The translations under genes were made by a program, and so were the position numbers. A stretch of 64,000 bases of DNA from Rhyacophila brunnea (Eukaryota; Arthropoda; Insecta; Trichoptera; Rhyacophilidae): NCBI GenBank assembly GCA_022495005.1, contig JAGYXB010001943.1, positions 1,054,001 through 1,118,000 of the forward strand, read 5' to 3'. Positions within the stretch are counted from its first letter, which is position 1; each line of letters starts with the position of its first letter. Below are positions 36,138 to 48,296 of the stretch, one piece after another. A model generated the notes under the pieces. The model searched no databases and was not told the DNA's origin. It was given only the letters and a program-made list of their open reading frames with translations.

Positions 36138-36519
36138 TTGAGCGATGTAACAGTGCAGCCTGCTGCTGAAAGATCAGCGAATATGTTTGTCTCATGTCGA
36201 GTGTATCTGAAAAAATTGGTAACGGCAAAAAATGCAATGTCGAAACTGCTACCAATTTGGAAGAATATAAATATTACCAAAACGATTAAAAGGCATCTAG
36301 TAAGAACTCTTCTGAGACAGAATAGTAAGCACAAAAGAAAGACAGAGGCTAGACGTTTTTGAAATGTGGTGTTGGAGGCGATTACTGATAAAATCGAGAC
36401 AAACCAAACGTATCAACGACGCCATAATCAACAAACTCCAGATTCGAGAGACTCTCATCGGTTTACCTTCGCCGGACTCAATTTTTGGTCATATAGCCCG
36501 CATAGAAGATGTTAGATAA
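36138..36519 (+). pseudogene. RTE-like retrotransposon reverse transcriptase, C-terminal fragment
   Basis: The first frame gives AKNAMSKLLPIWKNINITK, then RHLVRTLL. After a one-base shift near 36353 the next frame gives FEMWCWRRLL, NDAIINKLQIRE and FGHIARIED before TAA at 36517-36519. These match the thumb and C-terminal region of RTE-type reverse transcriptases (family recognised from memory). The YGAETW segment expected between them is missing. Truncated at both ends and frameshifted. Confidence 0.85.
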
Positions 36520-37787
36520 CAACCTGGAAAAAACTCTCAATGTTGGCTCGAGTCTTGAGTCGAGGGTGAGGAAAAGCTCCTTCCAGGTATACACACCAAG
36601 TTAAGTTAAAAGGTCAAAACATGTCACTTAAAAAGCGGATATAAACTCTTGATTATATCCTCTACTTACTGTGTCAGTACCATTGCGTTCTTGGAGGATA
36701 TTTGATGCGCCCTCACCAGTGTTTCCAACTCTCGTCTAGAAGATAAGCTATTTCTTATGAAAGAGTTTCTTATACTTCACTTATAAAGTTATTCCATTCA
36801 GATATAGTAAAATGGCACAAGTTTTTGTAGTGGTCATTTATATTTTTAAATTACTGGTATAATACTACATATTCTGTAGTTTTAAAGCTTTTAATCGGTA
36901 AACATATTTAAATATATGTGTGTGTTTCCATTGGCAATTTCGTATTGCACTCTTCATGTTGAAAAGGTTGCCAATTAATTAAATTAACCGTTGTTCCACT
37001 TCTAATATTTATATTAAGAGTCAACACTTTAAGGTCACCCTAGCGATATTGTACCTCCCATCCTCGTAGCTTAATCGATGAAGGTCACGCTTTGCAACAA
37101 TAAATGCACCACTTCACTATGAAACAACAAAAAAAAAACGACTCTGCATTCAAATTTAAAATGCATGCACGCCACTTCACTATGCCTGAAAAGTTTCTAT
37201 TTTCAGCAATGCAATGCAGATAGTGTTATGCAACCGCATGGCTGCATAGTTTCTTCAACTATGTATTCTCTTTAAACCTTGAATTCAAATTACGCAGTCA
37301 AAACTGGAGCATTCTTTTCAGCAATCGTTTCACTTTTACTTTTACTAAAAAATAGAAAGAAACTAAACCTCTCTGTTAGTTTTCTTCTGAGAATGTCTAT
37401 AGATCATACACGCTTTAAGTTACAGCACATTTTTATCGTAACTTAATTCACAAGCTAAAGATAACTATAGGTAACGTGTTGCATATTATTAGAAGATTCT
37501 TGTGTTTAACATGTGGCGTTAAGTATTATAATCTATATAAAGAAATAGAAGACTCTCCGTTAACCAATATCTTCTTTCGTTATGTAAATATCAACTATAT
37601 TTTGTAGTAGGTATATATCTGATGTGTTTCCAAAATATGTTCAATATATAGAATATTACATTCCCAATCTTCTGAATTATGAATAAAAAATGGTTTATTA
37701 AAAATAAACGACTTATCTTAAGTATAAAACTCAGAGAATGAGACGAAGCTCCACAGTCAGTAGTCAGTAAAAACACTAAGTACCTAC
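36520..37787. other. Intronic sequence, nothing recognised
   Basis: AT-rich. A tRNA-like A-box remnant (TCGTAGCTTAATCGATGAAG) sits near 37065, and a repeated CACTTCACTATG occurs at about 37112 and 37173. No exon was identified. Confidence 0.45.
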
Positions 37788-37795
37788 CTACTAAC

Positions 37796-38250
37796 CAGAG
37801 CGTTGGAGCAGACCCTTTTTTAAATTGCTCCGCCGCAGCTCTGCTCCGGGACACAATACTTGCTCCAGCTGCGCTCCAAGGCCTGTTCCGTTCCGGGTAA
37901 AAAGTTTTAATATATACGTTTTAGTATATAATACAGTTTTTTAAATATTGTTTATTATTCGTCCTTTTCATTATTAATCATATTAAATTCCGACAGCAAA
38001 TCGTTTTTCATTATCTACCTCTTCTGCCAAAAAAGTGAGGTTATTTGCCACTAGGCAGTATTTCCAATAATTACTGTGTTGCAAAGTGTCAAAATATAAT
38101 ATTTTCATAAGATTTTAGAATGTAATTTAAACAATAAAAAGAGCATCCGGAGCAGTAGGGCACTACAAATTTTCGGTGCTCCAGGTCCAGGCAAAACCCC
38201 ATTGCTCCGCTGCTCCGTGCTCATGCTCCAAGCTCGGCTCCAACGCTCTG
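37796..38250. mobile_element. hAT-like MITE with GCTCC clusters
   Basis: The left end CAGAGCGTTGGAGC and right end GGCTCCAACGCTCTG are near-perfect inverted repeats. Flanking octamers CTACTAAC (37788-37795) and CTAATAAC (38251-38258) differ by one base. Both sub-terminal regions carry many GCTCC/GGAGC units, likely transposase-binding sites. The inner part is AT-rich and non-coding. Confidence 0.9.
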
Positions 38251-38258
38251 CTAATAAC

Positions 38259-41200
38259 TATATGCTTCCACTGAAAAATACATCATTACAAATAACAGTA
38301 AAGTTGTCCTATCAAGAAAGTAGCGACAAATAGGAAGGTTAGAAAAATATTAAAAATAATTTTGAATAAAAATCATGTAAAATCTTATCCCGTGATTGAA
38401 AACGGCGGAATCTGGAATACGGAGATATCAGGATCGCAGACCCTAATACTGGGTATGCTTAATTTCAATGTTTCATTAAATAATTGGTTACTGCATTCAA
38501 TTTCTATGCACAATGACACCAATAGTCCAGTAGGTAGCGATAATATTTTTTACGTGATTCTAATGAATAATGAATGTTGAATAGGACACGTATATAAGAG
38601 TTGAACCGTCACTGAATCGAATTAGCTTCCTGTTTCCAGTTTTTTCGATAGTTTACCATATTTTATTCCGACTATATGGTCCTTCATTTATAGTATGAAC
38701 TCAATGCCCAATGCGCACACCCACGGTAATGGCAGCTATATAGCTCGTTATAAACAAATACGTACATATTTTTATTCATTACCATAATACGATAAGTGCA
38801 GTTAGTTTCCACCACGATATTGTCGGGTTTTGGCAATCTATTCACGAGGAAACTAATAGCCAAAAAGCATAAGGATGGCGAACAGACTAGTGGTGAATTA
38901 TAATTTAGAAATAATATAACATAGAAATCACAGTAGGTTTGTGAGTAATTTGTAAAGAGCCACACACAAATGTACATAACTTGTAATAATCGCAGAGATA
39001 TTACCATGTTCGTTCATATTGACCTCCACCTTTCCACCATGTTTAAGAGAATGTTTCTTAATCACTGCCCAACTCATTGGATCGTTTGGCTGGATCTAAC
39101 ACAAATTCAACAATACCCTAGCCGCGATTCACGCCTTCAGAGACGGCTGCTCTACCAATCAGGCCATCGTGGGTGCTGTTTGGAAACATAATTATTTGAC
39201 AGCTTTCTAGTGGATTCAGCCGACGTATTTAATTAAGTATCCACCTATATACCAACCATGCAGATATCACCCAATATTGCTATCCAGCAGTGTAGTGCGA
39301 AATAAAACAATTCCGGGTCGCTGGGGGTTTTTAAATCCTAATCAAACAACCCACTTTTCCAAAAGCACAGTCTTCAGATTTTTGGCTACCGAAAATTTCG
39401 AATGTAACCGCTAAAAATAAAAAGAGGCAAAGCATTATCTCATAAACATTTCGGAATTGGACCAACTAATATCCCTTCCCTCGTATTTCACTCCCAGTTT
39501 CCTGGATATTCTTTATTCTTCTTTATTTTTCTTCGGTTCTTAAGTTAAAAATAACAACTATATTCACGTGATTTGATATTAATATTTATGATAACTGTTT
39601 TAAGAAGTCCCGGAGCACAGTATGGCCTGAAAAAGGATCCCGGGTCGCCCTTGCTCCACTGCACCACTCCACCTTCACCACTAATATAATATAATTTATA
39701 CATGGGAACTTTGCTAGTTGCAATTTCTTTTCTTTAATTTTCCAGGGTTTTTGCAAGGTGGTTTCGTAGTCTCTGGGCAAATCCAAATTACTAATACCCG
39801 ATACGGGTAGATGAATTTGTTTTCAACAAGGCATATTTCTCAGTTGGCACAAATTTTCTTTGACTCAGCATCAAGTAGAGTAGTTTGTGTGCCAAAGTCC
39901 TTAACGAAGCGTCGATAGTAGGTTAATGCGAGATATCCATAAAAGCACATAGAAAAAAAAAATATAAATACCTATCTATAATCAATGTAACTTCGTTTTC
40001 CTTAATAAAATAAAAATAATTTCTGGATTATTTTGAGTTCATTTTTAAATCTTGTGTAGGTATATATATATTTTAAAATAGCAATCAAATTAACACAATA
40101 ATATGTTCCTTTTTGGACTGTGTGTGTGATTTTGACTGCTAAGTGAGGTAAACTTTATTTGGGTTAGCAATAAGTACGTAGGTAAGTCTATGTAGCTACT
40201 ATCAAAAGTAAATGGACGAATTTTACTGAACCGTGTCTTCGAGGGTCGATGGAAATGCTCTGAGGTGATGACATCGTTAATTTTCGTACCTGTTATTATT
40301 GCAAGACTCTGGTGGCGTGAAAAACACGATTAGTTTCAATTGAATCTGAACTCTCCGTGAAAGGTATAGCTGTAAAAAGAACATGGCTAAATTATGCACA
40401 TCAAATAATAATATTCTATTTTAGTATGCAGTGATTGACAGCAAGTACCATATCATCCCAAAATAATTAGCTTAATTTTCATTAGAGTTTCTTTACCATT
40501 AGTATTACTACCAAAATTCTAATTAATAATTATTAGTATCAGAAAGTTTTGCGAGCATCGTGGCATTTATAATGATTTAGGAACAAGCCACATGTAAAAT
40601 AACATAGAAATAATGCCTTCAATAAAATTGGTATATAACCCAAGAAAAATTGACCTATTACATAATATTGTAATAAAAGTATTATTTTCACAAATAAAAT
40701 AAATTTCTTTTAAAACCTTCCAATATTTTTTTCATGCATTGTAAAATGTTCACAATTATTTTAAGTAACCACCACAATATAATACAACGTAAAATTATTT
40801 ATGTAATAAGTATTTTTTCAATGCGTAATGCGAATGACAGCGACGCTTTTTTTCATTTGTTTCGTTCACCTGTCATGTCATCATTTGACTTCAAAATAAA
40901 TGTTTTTGAAATTGGAACTGCACAGAAGACAGGGCAGATAATATGCAGTTAACCATAGATACTATTCACTGTATAGTATACGGTATACAGTAACAGTTCC
41001 ATAGTGAACCAGTGCAACCATACTCCTTTTTCACAGATTGATTCCGATAATTTCTCAAATACTTGAGTATATTAATATGTAGTCAATATTAATAATTATC
41101 AATCGTTCATTTTGCAATATGGGTTTAAATGTAACCAAAGGCTTGGCGTCAGTCTAGCATTTTTAAATATTAAATAAATATTATATTCAGATTAGACTAT

Positions 41201-42519
41201 AACCTATTGATAATGAATACACTTTATCTATTTCGCATTGCGTAATCCACTAGTTTTCAAACTTTTTCGTTACATGATCCCCAAAATAGTTATTCCGCAA
41301 TAATTAGTAAACCAGTATATACCTACCTAGCGCTGCAATTCCTGTTTCTGCTCACAAGCAGCACCACTACAGCTGCAAGGCGCTTTTACCGTGTCCACGG
41401 TGACACTCATCGCCTGCGGATTTTTTTGAGTTTTTGTTCTTTAGCAACAAGATATTAGAGTCCATTCATAATATATGCGATTTGGAAAGAACAGTTTAAG
41501 TTTTGACAAACAATCACGGCATAAGATTCTATTATTGTAAATCATCGCATTAAAGTAAGATTGTTTAGATTTGTTTCATACAGCCTGCGATGTTTCAGGG
41601 CGCCACGACATGAGAAGATTTAACTGCACGAATGCACACGAATTTGGTCTCGTACTAACTCTAAAGTACAAAAAAAAAAAAGCATAATCAACTAGTATAT
41701 ACTTTATATTTTCTCTAGAATCTAGATCATATAAAAAAAACTTACACAATTCGAAGTAGCAAAAATACTAGCCTTATTGTCCCAGAAATTTATATATTTT
41801 CCTGTAGATAAAATAATATTGAATTATAAATAATGTAACATTTCTGTAGTAAATTTATTTTTAACTTCTTATATTTTAAAACATTAAAATACAAAATATA
41901 TAAAATAATATATACAAAATAATTATTATAATATCCAATAGTACCTACCCACTTTTAACAAATTTATATTTAAGGAATCAGTAAGTTGTATCATTTGCCA
42001 ATTTAGGCAGGTAGGTAGGTTATTATAGTATAGGTAATCTGCTCCTGCATCACGGTGCACACTTTTAATACCACTGGCGTAATACATCACCGAACTATAA
42101 TCGATTCATACTAATATTAATTGTCATTTTATCTCTATTTACACATGTTTTTTTTTCTATATTCTTATTTAAATAATCAGTTATCAGGTGGAAATGTAAA
42201 CTCGGGCGCCGCCGGTTGATAAGCGCTGATAAAGACTAACCAAACACGATATCGTTGACTTTAGCCGGTACAAATGCCATATTATTACTGTTTAACTATG
42301 TATTGTTAAATAATTGAAAATAACAGTTAATTAAACACGATTAGTTATTCTAAAACCTACAACTAATCTGGTATGCGCTAAGCTCGTTGTATTAGAGTTA
42401 GACGGGGAAATACTTGTATGTAGATTGTGTTATATATCTACAACTAATACCTATGCTAGAATCATTTCCATATTATTACATATCTCAATGGGTACAATAA
42501 TAAATAAATGAAACTGAAG
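38259..42519. other. Intronic sequence, mostly unassigned
   Basis: The open frames are short. Near 41246 CACTAGTTTTCAAACTTTTT resembles a SPIN/hAT left end without a partner. A local palindromic cluster (GTATAGTATACGGTATAC) lies at 40970-40990. At 39600-39690 on the minus strand GTGGTGCAGTGGAGCAAGG resembles a SINE A box. No exon was seen. Confidence 0.4.
39110..39180 (-). mobile_element. tRNA-like SINE head fragment
   Basis: The minus strand reads CACGATGGCCTGATTGGTAG, then AGCAGCCGTCTCTGAAGGCG, a convincing tRNA A box and variable arm. The B box is degenerate (GCGTGAATCGCGG). Not foldable as a functional tRNA. Confidence 0.45.
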
Positions 42520-42758
42520 AACGATGCCATTCTTAACTCTCTGAATCTCCGGGCCAGTGACGTCCAGTGGGTATAGGCAGGCCATGTGTTGCTTAGGGGG
42601 GGGGGGGCAGTTAATTAAAAGCAATTGAAAAGGAACGAATACAATTATTGCAACTTTTGAAAGCAGTGATGGTTTTCCATGAAGCATACGACCTCGACGT
42701 ACCTAAAACCACCTCCGTTTTAGGGTATGTTTCATGGAAATGATCTAATCGACTAACC

Positions 42759-43591
42759 CAGTGGTCGGCAAACCGTAGCTCGCGAGCCACATGCGGCTCT
42801 TTGGCCCCTTGACTGCGGCTCTGCCACAAATCTCCCCTGCTCTATTTGACATGGCTAGAAGAAAAGAAAAACGGAAGGCGAAAACCGTGAATTTAAAGTT
42901 GAATGGACCGAGACTTTCGCGTTTATTCAAAACTTAAATGGCCTACCGACCTGTATTATTAATTTTCTGGTAAAATTTGCGCATTAAAATGTAGAAAGAC
43001 ACTTTACAACTAAACACGCGTCATTTCGCACTAAATATCCTGTCGGTGATGCAACGAAAAAAGCAGTTGGGGAACTTTAGAAGAGTCAAGAAGAATCAAG
43101 TTATGTATTTAATTACTGAATACAATCTTCCAATAATGTTAATATAGCAAGTTTTGTGGTTAGTAAAGAGATTTCTAGAGATGAAATCAAGAGTAAATTG
43201 AGAAGTCGTCTTATTAATAAGAACCTGGAATCGTGTTTAATTAAAAACGACAACATACAAACCTGACTTACACAAACTTTCCAAGGAGATGCAAGACAAT
43301 TATTCATATTTAGTGTTTGTCAGTCATTGCCATGGTTTAATTTTATGGATACCTTACTTACAATTTATTTTTTTATCAATACATAAGATCATTATCACGT
43401 ACGCTATCAAGTTTTATTCAGTGTACCTATAGTTTAATTAAAACTTAAAACTTGAACTACAGTTTATTATTAATAAATAGTGTAGCTACATAATATATAA
43501 TTTAATTTTAAGAAATTTGGCTCTCAAAAAAATCTCAATCGTTGTCCTGTTGATATTTGGCTCTATTGACTAATGAGTTTGCCGACCACTG
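42759..43591. mobile_element. Deleted hAT element, ZBED-type
   Basis: Long inverted ends CAGTGGTCGGCAAACCGTAG and GAGTTTGCCGACCACTG, with repeated GGCTCT units at both ends, are flanked by perfect 8-bp GACTAACC duplications (42751-42758 and 43592-43599). The interior has decayed transposase fragments (next entry) and lacks the catalytic core, so it is non-autonomous. Confidence 0.95.
42859..43079 (+). pseudogene. hAT transposase BED zinc-finger fragment
   Basis: The frame reads REFKVEWTETFAFI, LNGLPTCIIN, one stop, then NVERHFTTKHASF and KYPVGDATKKAVGEL, then stops. This follows the N-terminal BED-type zinc finger of ZBED5/GTF2IRD2-like hAT transposases (family recognised from memory). The first Cys and both His of the finger are kept, but the second Cys is replaced by Asn, and a stop interrupts the frame. 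Further decayed blocks lie at 43140-43320. Confidence 0.75.
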
Positions 43592-43760
43592 GACTAACCT
43601 AATCTTCAGTAGCTGATGTTGTGTATGTCATTTTTTCAAGATTTTTGTTGCATTTGTCTGTTGAAGACAGCCGAAAATAAATAATAAAATTGGTAGGTGT
43701 CTAACAAATTTCCATACGATTTGAGACTTAAATGGGACGGTATTCTAACTGGGCGTCTTA

Positions 43761-43906
43761 CGTGGGCGAAGTCGGCGAAGCGTTGAGCGGCGCGCGCAAC
43801 TGAAACGTATAAACGTATAACCAAAAAAAGACTTTATCTACGAACATTTTCACACACGGTGATACGTTTGAGTTGCGCGCGCCGCTCAACGCTCCGCCGA
43901 ACGCGC
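43761..43906. mobile_element. Harbinger-like MITE related to 57302-57704
   Basis: Arms GAAGCGTTGAGCGGCGCGCG with CAACTGAAACGTAT pair with ATACGTTTGAGTTGCGCGCG and CCGCTCAACGCTCC. TTA lies on each side. The CGAACATTTTCACACACGGT block is shared with the element at 57302-57704. Confidence 0.75.
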
Positions 43907-44491
43907 TTACTAAGTGTACTTAATGGCGGTAATTTGCCTAGGGACGTCACTGCTCTAGGTTTTTGGCCACATAACTCGAAATAAGGATGACATCCTGCAA
44001 AACTCATTGCATTTGGTTAGATCGAAAGTCGGAGAGGACGAAGGAAAACTGCGTTCAGACGGGGAGACCAAATCAAGGGTGCCACGGATTTTCCACTGAC
44101 GGGCTCTGCATCAGTCTGAATGCCGAGAGGGGTGGAGTCAGGTCGTCGAGAACGCTCTTGTTCAATGGCGAAACCATCCGGTTAACGTTCTTCAATTATG
44201 AGATTCAGGCGAAGATGAAGACTTTTTTTGTATTGAGTGTAACGTCATCCGTCTCTGTAAAAATCCAGGACTTTAATACATACGTAAAAGGGTTTAAATA
44301 GCATGGTATTTTTGAAAAAAAAAAACTATAGTTCACAGTTATTTTTAGTATTGAATCCATCAAGATATTATTTTTGTGCACAATTTGCTAGTATAATTGA
44401 CATGATTTGAAAGATACAAACGTTCACTTTTATCTTATGGTCATTCTGAAGGGTTACATGTAAATTTTACGTAAAACTTTTCACCGTGGCA

Positions 44492-44820
44492 CAGTTCGCC
44501 GTGAGCTTTCTTATCGAAAAGAGATGACCATATACTTATACGGTCTCCAATTTTATTATATTCAATATGAACATTAATTCAATTTTCATAGCTGATTATG
44601 GCAATATTCATGAATTCAAGAATGAAAACCTAACCTAACCTAACAAATAATCCAGTATATCGGCTGTTTTCAAAATTTGTTCGATGCTGGCTTCCTGTAA
44701 AGTGTAAACCGACACGAACCGTGTTTTATTTAGACATGAATTTTATATTTCCGCCGAATTTTATATTTGCCATATATTTCCAATACAGCATTTCACGGTG
44801 AAGTGTGATACGGCGAACTG
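44492..44820. mobile_element. Possible TIR element with CAGTTCGCCGT ends
   Basis: CAGTTCGCCGT at the left and ACGGCGAACTG at the right are perfect 11-bp inverted repeats. TTCACCGTG also occurs just outside the left end and just inside the right. No matching target duplication. A short (CCTAA)3 run at 44629-44644 has the insect telomere unit but is far too short to mean more. Confidence 0.45.
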
Positions 44821-44877
44821 CATACGTGCAAGTTTCCGAACACGATTATGAAGATGGATCGGTCTGCTAGCCAGAAA

Positions 44878-45239
44878 CAGCTTTCAACTTAAATAAATGG
44901 ACCGCACCGTGCCGGAACGCAGCTCCGGTTCATGAAATCCCCACGTTTATTGTGCACGTGGAAAAATTAAATATTTTCAATTCATAAATAAATTCATTTA
45001 CTATAAGTTTAATGTGGAACTTGTTGGAATCATGGTACAATCATAATGTTAGTACATGCCACAAGGCCAACAAGTATAAAGACTGTTATTTCATTCGACC
45101 ACCTGAGCTAGGTAGATATAGGTAAGTATAACAAATTTTTAATTTTTAAAATTTTTAAAACTTAGTACTATATATTTATAGATATTTTCTGGAAATTATC
45201 GAGTGCTCCGGTTCGTAAAAAAAATCATTTCAAGCGCTG
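44878..45239 (+). mobile_element. hAT-like MITE, family 1, copy 4 (degenerate)
   Basis: ATGGACCGCACCGTGCCGGA, GCTCCGGTTCATGAAATC and the right end TTTCAAGCGCTG follow the family order, but the left terminus has decayed and no target duplication remains. A poly-A tract and AT-rich core lie between. Confidence 0.65.
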
Positions 45240-46501
45240 CGTAGAATTAGCAATAAATTTTGTTTTAAAAACCATCAAAATTATTATAATACAATCCTAA
45301 CATTATAATTCGGTTGGCAACACTGGGGCAAATGGCAATATTTCGTCTTATTTATAAAATAATTCCATTTTTAAAAGAAACTAAGAAATATTGGGAATTA
45401 GGTATGCACGTAATAAATTCACAAAAATCCGTGGTATTTTATAATTTCTTAATCAGTTTAAATTTCTTTTGTTTAGTTGAATATATGTAGATCAATAACT
45501 AACCCAGCACGTGATGTGATTAGGTTTAATTAATGGTATAAATGAGCTTAAAGCCGCAATGCATGTTACATTGTGACCACGCGCATTACCAATATTTCAA
45601 GAATTATGAATTTATTTCTATGAACGTTATCGCAGATTGTTTTAAGAAATTTTCTACTAAGTGCGGTTTTAAGAGCAATAAGGATATCCCTATTAAATAT
45701 AGAACTACACATTTTTGGCGCCATTTCAATTAATAATAATTACTTAATTGTCATCATTATCGACAATTGATAACTACAGTTGGATGGTGGACCTCCACCT
45801 TCTCTTATGTTACATGCACCAGCTACCATTTGTATTTATTTAGACTTCTCAGTTCCTTCATTGTGTAAATTGTGTGTAGATATCGTATAGTCAAACAAAA
45901 TTGTCAAAATTATGAATATACTTTGACAAAGACTGCACGATAACTATGTGACTCTTTTAGATGATGCATTACTGTGGACGTATGCCGCGAGGGCATTAAA
46001 CCGATGAAGGCATTACCAATCTAATACCATCCAATAGATCTTGTGCAATGTGCTGCCACGTATTTGCGAATAAATTAACTCCTTAATCTCTTCGATCCAG
46101 TGGTCTCTACGCCGACCTTTCAGACATTTTCGACTTCTTCAATACAAATAATTCACTATATTTTTCCAGCTCTCCATCTATCTCTAAATACTCATCCTAA
46201 CATTCTAAGTCTTATTATTTTTCTTTTTTTACGCGTTATGCCCAACATGCACATTTCCAGACAAATGTTAATTGACTATGTGTCATAGATAGATAACCAA
46301 GATAAAATTATTAATCGCCATAAGCCAAATAGTTCTCATTTCCTAATGAATACGACAAAACATTCATCAGAAATACCACCGCCTTGCACTACAAAGAATT
46401 TCCCACGGTTTTTGCAAGACTGTCTTATAGGATATGGCCACATTTAAATCAACAAAGCGAATGATTTTCAATAAGGCAATTATCTCAACCGTTCCATTTT
46501 T
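45240..46501. other. Intronic sequence, nothing recognised
   Basis: The 63-codon frame at 45542-45733 has no recognisable motif. The CGGTTGGCAACACTG end near 45310 belongs with the small MITE at 34085. The rest is AT-rich. Confidence 0.45.
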
Positions 46502-46947
46502 TACAACGTTTTTATTAGGTCGTATTCTTATTTGTCCGGTGGTTATTTGTCCGATACAAATCTTGCAATCGATTTTTAACTAACTTCCCGACTAACTTTT
46601 AAAATATATCAGAACACGATGCCAATGCATTTTTTTAAATACTTTTAGCCATTTTAAGTAGAATTAAATTCATTTTCAGTTAATTCTGTTTAGTATGAAA
46701 AGTTATTTCGGAAGAAATGCGTAATCCAATCCACTATTATTGGTTTCTAGGGTCCTAACAACTAAATTATTAATATATACGTGCGTTACTATGGAAAGCA
46801 ATATGACTGTCAAAATGACATTTCAGTATTATTTCTATCAAATACATTTTTTTTGATCGTTTAAGCTAGTCAAGTCAAGTTTATATGATTCAATAGAAAA
46901 TTTAAAAACGTTCTTATATAAAAAGTTCTTTTTATCTTGTAGTTATT
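46502..46947 (+). mobile_element. MITE family M, copy 2
   Basis: TACAACGTTTTTATTAGG to the hairpin ATAAAAAGTTCTTTTTAT and CTTGTAGTTAT. It is close to copy 1 along its length, including TCTTGCAATCGATTTTTAAC and GAACACGATGCCAATGCATT. The inner right inverted repeat has decayed (ACGTTCTTATA). Confidence 0.8.
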
Positions 46948-47670
46948 CCTTTTGAATTAGTATTCAGTTTTCATTCCAAATTCCTTTAAAAAAACTCGAT
47001 AGTAAACATGGGTTTTATATACATAAAGGCATTTATAATAAAAAAGACAACTTTCTCACAATGAACTTATTTAATATATTTCCCCTGTAATAATAATCCG
47101 ATGTAAATCACTTAGCATAAGACAAGGTAATCCAATTTGGAATGAATTATTTGTGAATGGTGCAAAAGCTGATCGATCGGAAGAGTTAAGTAACAAGTAG
47201 AAAGGGCTTAATGACTAATGCGAGGACTTACGAAGCCAACGGCGCGTGCTCCACATTTGACATCCCGTGCAGTCAATTAACAATTATTTACTCCACACTG
47301 CACCGCTAACTTGCCAAGTATTAGTGCCTTCCTACAATATTGACTTCTTGCCGAGTATAGTCTGCATCATATTTGAAAAAATTTCACAAGCAGAAAATAT
47401 TTACTTATCATTTATTCCAGAGTGGATTCTTAAACATTTAATTAGCTACAATCACAACACTGCCTATATTCGATATATCACAATATATTCGTACCAATTC
47501 ACTAAGTTTAGTGGCTACTTAATATTTATTTGTATTACTGAATACACAACATTTAAGAATGTTATTTTTTTTATTATTAGCTAATAAATAAATACATACA
47601 TAATTTTGAAATATCTCAGGATATATACATAAAATGTAAGGTTAATAAAATTACCACTGTATGTACTACC

Positions 47671-47797
47671 TTTAGTCGTTGCGTTTGCCAGGTTGTTTCA
47701 GCGAGTGAGCTGGAGAAATTACTAAGTTAGATAAAATAAATGAGTTTAATTTAATTACCTGATCCGTTGAAACGACCTCTCAAACGCCACGACTAAA
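47671..47797. mobile_element. Small foldback MITE
   Basis: TTTAGTCGTTGCGTTTGCCA, then GGTTGTTTCAGCG pairs with CGTTGAAACGACCTCTCAAA, then CGCCACGACTAAA around a 60-bp AT-rich loop. The flanks TGTATGTACTAC and TGTAGCTATGCTAC are similar but not an exact duplication. Confidence 0.65.
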
Positions 47798-47989
47798 TGT
47801 AGCTATGCTACTCGTTCAACTTTCAAGTATTGTTTCAAATATAGTGAGGTCTTATAACAGGCCTATCAAATACAAATTGGTACAGGTTTAGGGTCAATAA
47901 TCTAGATTATCTCAGTATATTTGTCACGTAATCAATTTTATGATTTGTTTAATTGCGACAATGTCTCTTCTAATGACGAATTGCATTTG

Positions 47990-48115
47990 TATAAATAGCA
48001 AGGACAATCCATAACTCATCACTCAGAGCACTACTCACACCGAGTCCGTCACTCGGCGCACTACTCAACTCAGTCCAGTCTCTCGGTTATATTGATACCG
48101 TTTATCCGTTGAATC
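47990..48115 (+). promoter_or_regulatory. Candidate RNA polymerase II promoter or LTR core
   Basis: TATAAATA at 47990-47997 is followed 31 bp later by an initiator-like ATCACTCAG (A at 48021). A leader rich in CACTACTCA and GTC(A/C)CTCGG repeats follows, then the first ATG at 48116, opening an 88-codon frame without a recognised domain. Spacing fits a TATA/Inr core promoter. It could equally be the U3-R boundary of a decayed LTR element; no second LTR was found. Confidence 0.35.
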
Positions 48116-48296
48116 ATGGGTCTTTCAACATTGCGTTATCCATCAACGACAGTGACGACTTTAGGTTGTGAAAATGTTTCTTATGCAATAAACTGCCATT
48201 GGGTGTCCAAAATACTTTTTCGAGTAGGTTTCTATCTTTGGCACACAACATGGAATCATATATTATACAGTTACATGTTTAAATTAATTATCATAA

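Larger units (their letters stand above)
42555..43951. mobile_element. hAT-like MITE family 2, copy with two nested insertions
   Basis: The left end CAGTGACGTCCAGTGGGTAT matches 24686 and 29061 (inverted), and the right end TGCCTAGGGACGTCACTG matches 28440 (inverted). Flanks CTCCGGGC and CTCTAGGT agree at five of eight positions with only transition differences, consistent with an old target duplication. A 12-G run lies at 42596-42607. Subtracting the insertions leaves about 400 bp. Confidence 0.75.
42520..44180 (+). pseudogene. RTE-like remnant split by nested transposons
   Basis: Just left of the MITE, 42522-42554 reads NDAILNSLNLR. Just right of it, 43959 onward reads VFGHITRNKDDILQNSLHLV and, in the same frame, ALHQSECREGWSQVVENAL near 44100-44160. 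These blocks occur in the same order in the RTE-type reverse transcriptase tail at 36.4 kb and in the family generally. The insertion lies between them. A stop codon and divergence show it is dead. Confidence 0.7.

Noticed and set aside
44629..44644. (CCTAA)3, the insect telomere unit
   Set aside because: Only three units; common by chance and in other lepidopteran repeats. Not evidence of a telomere.
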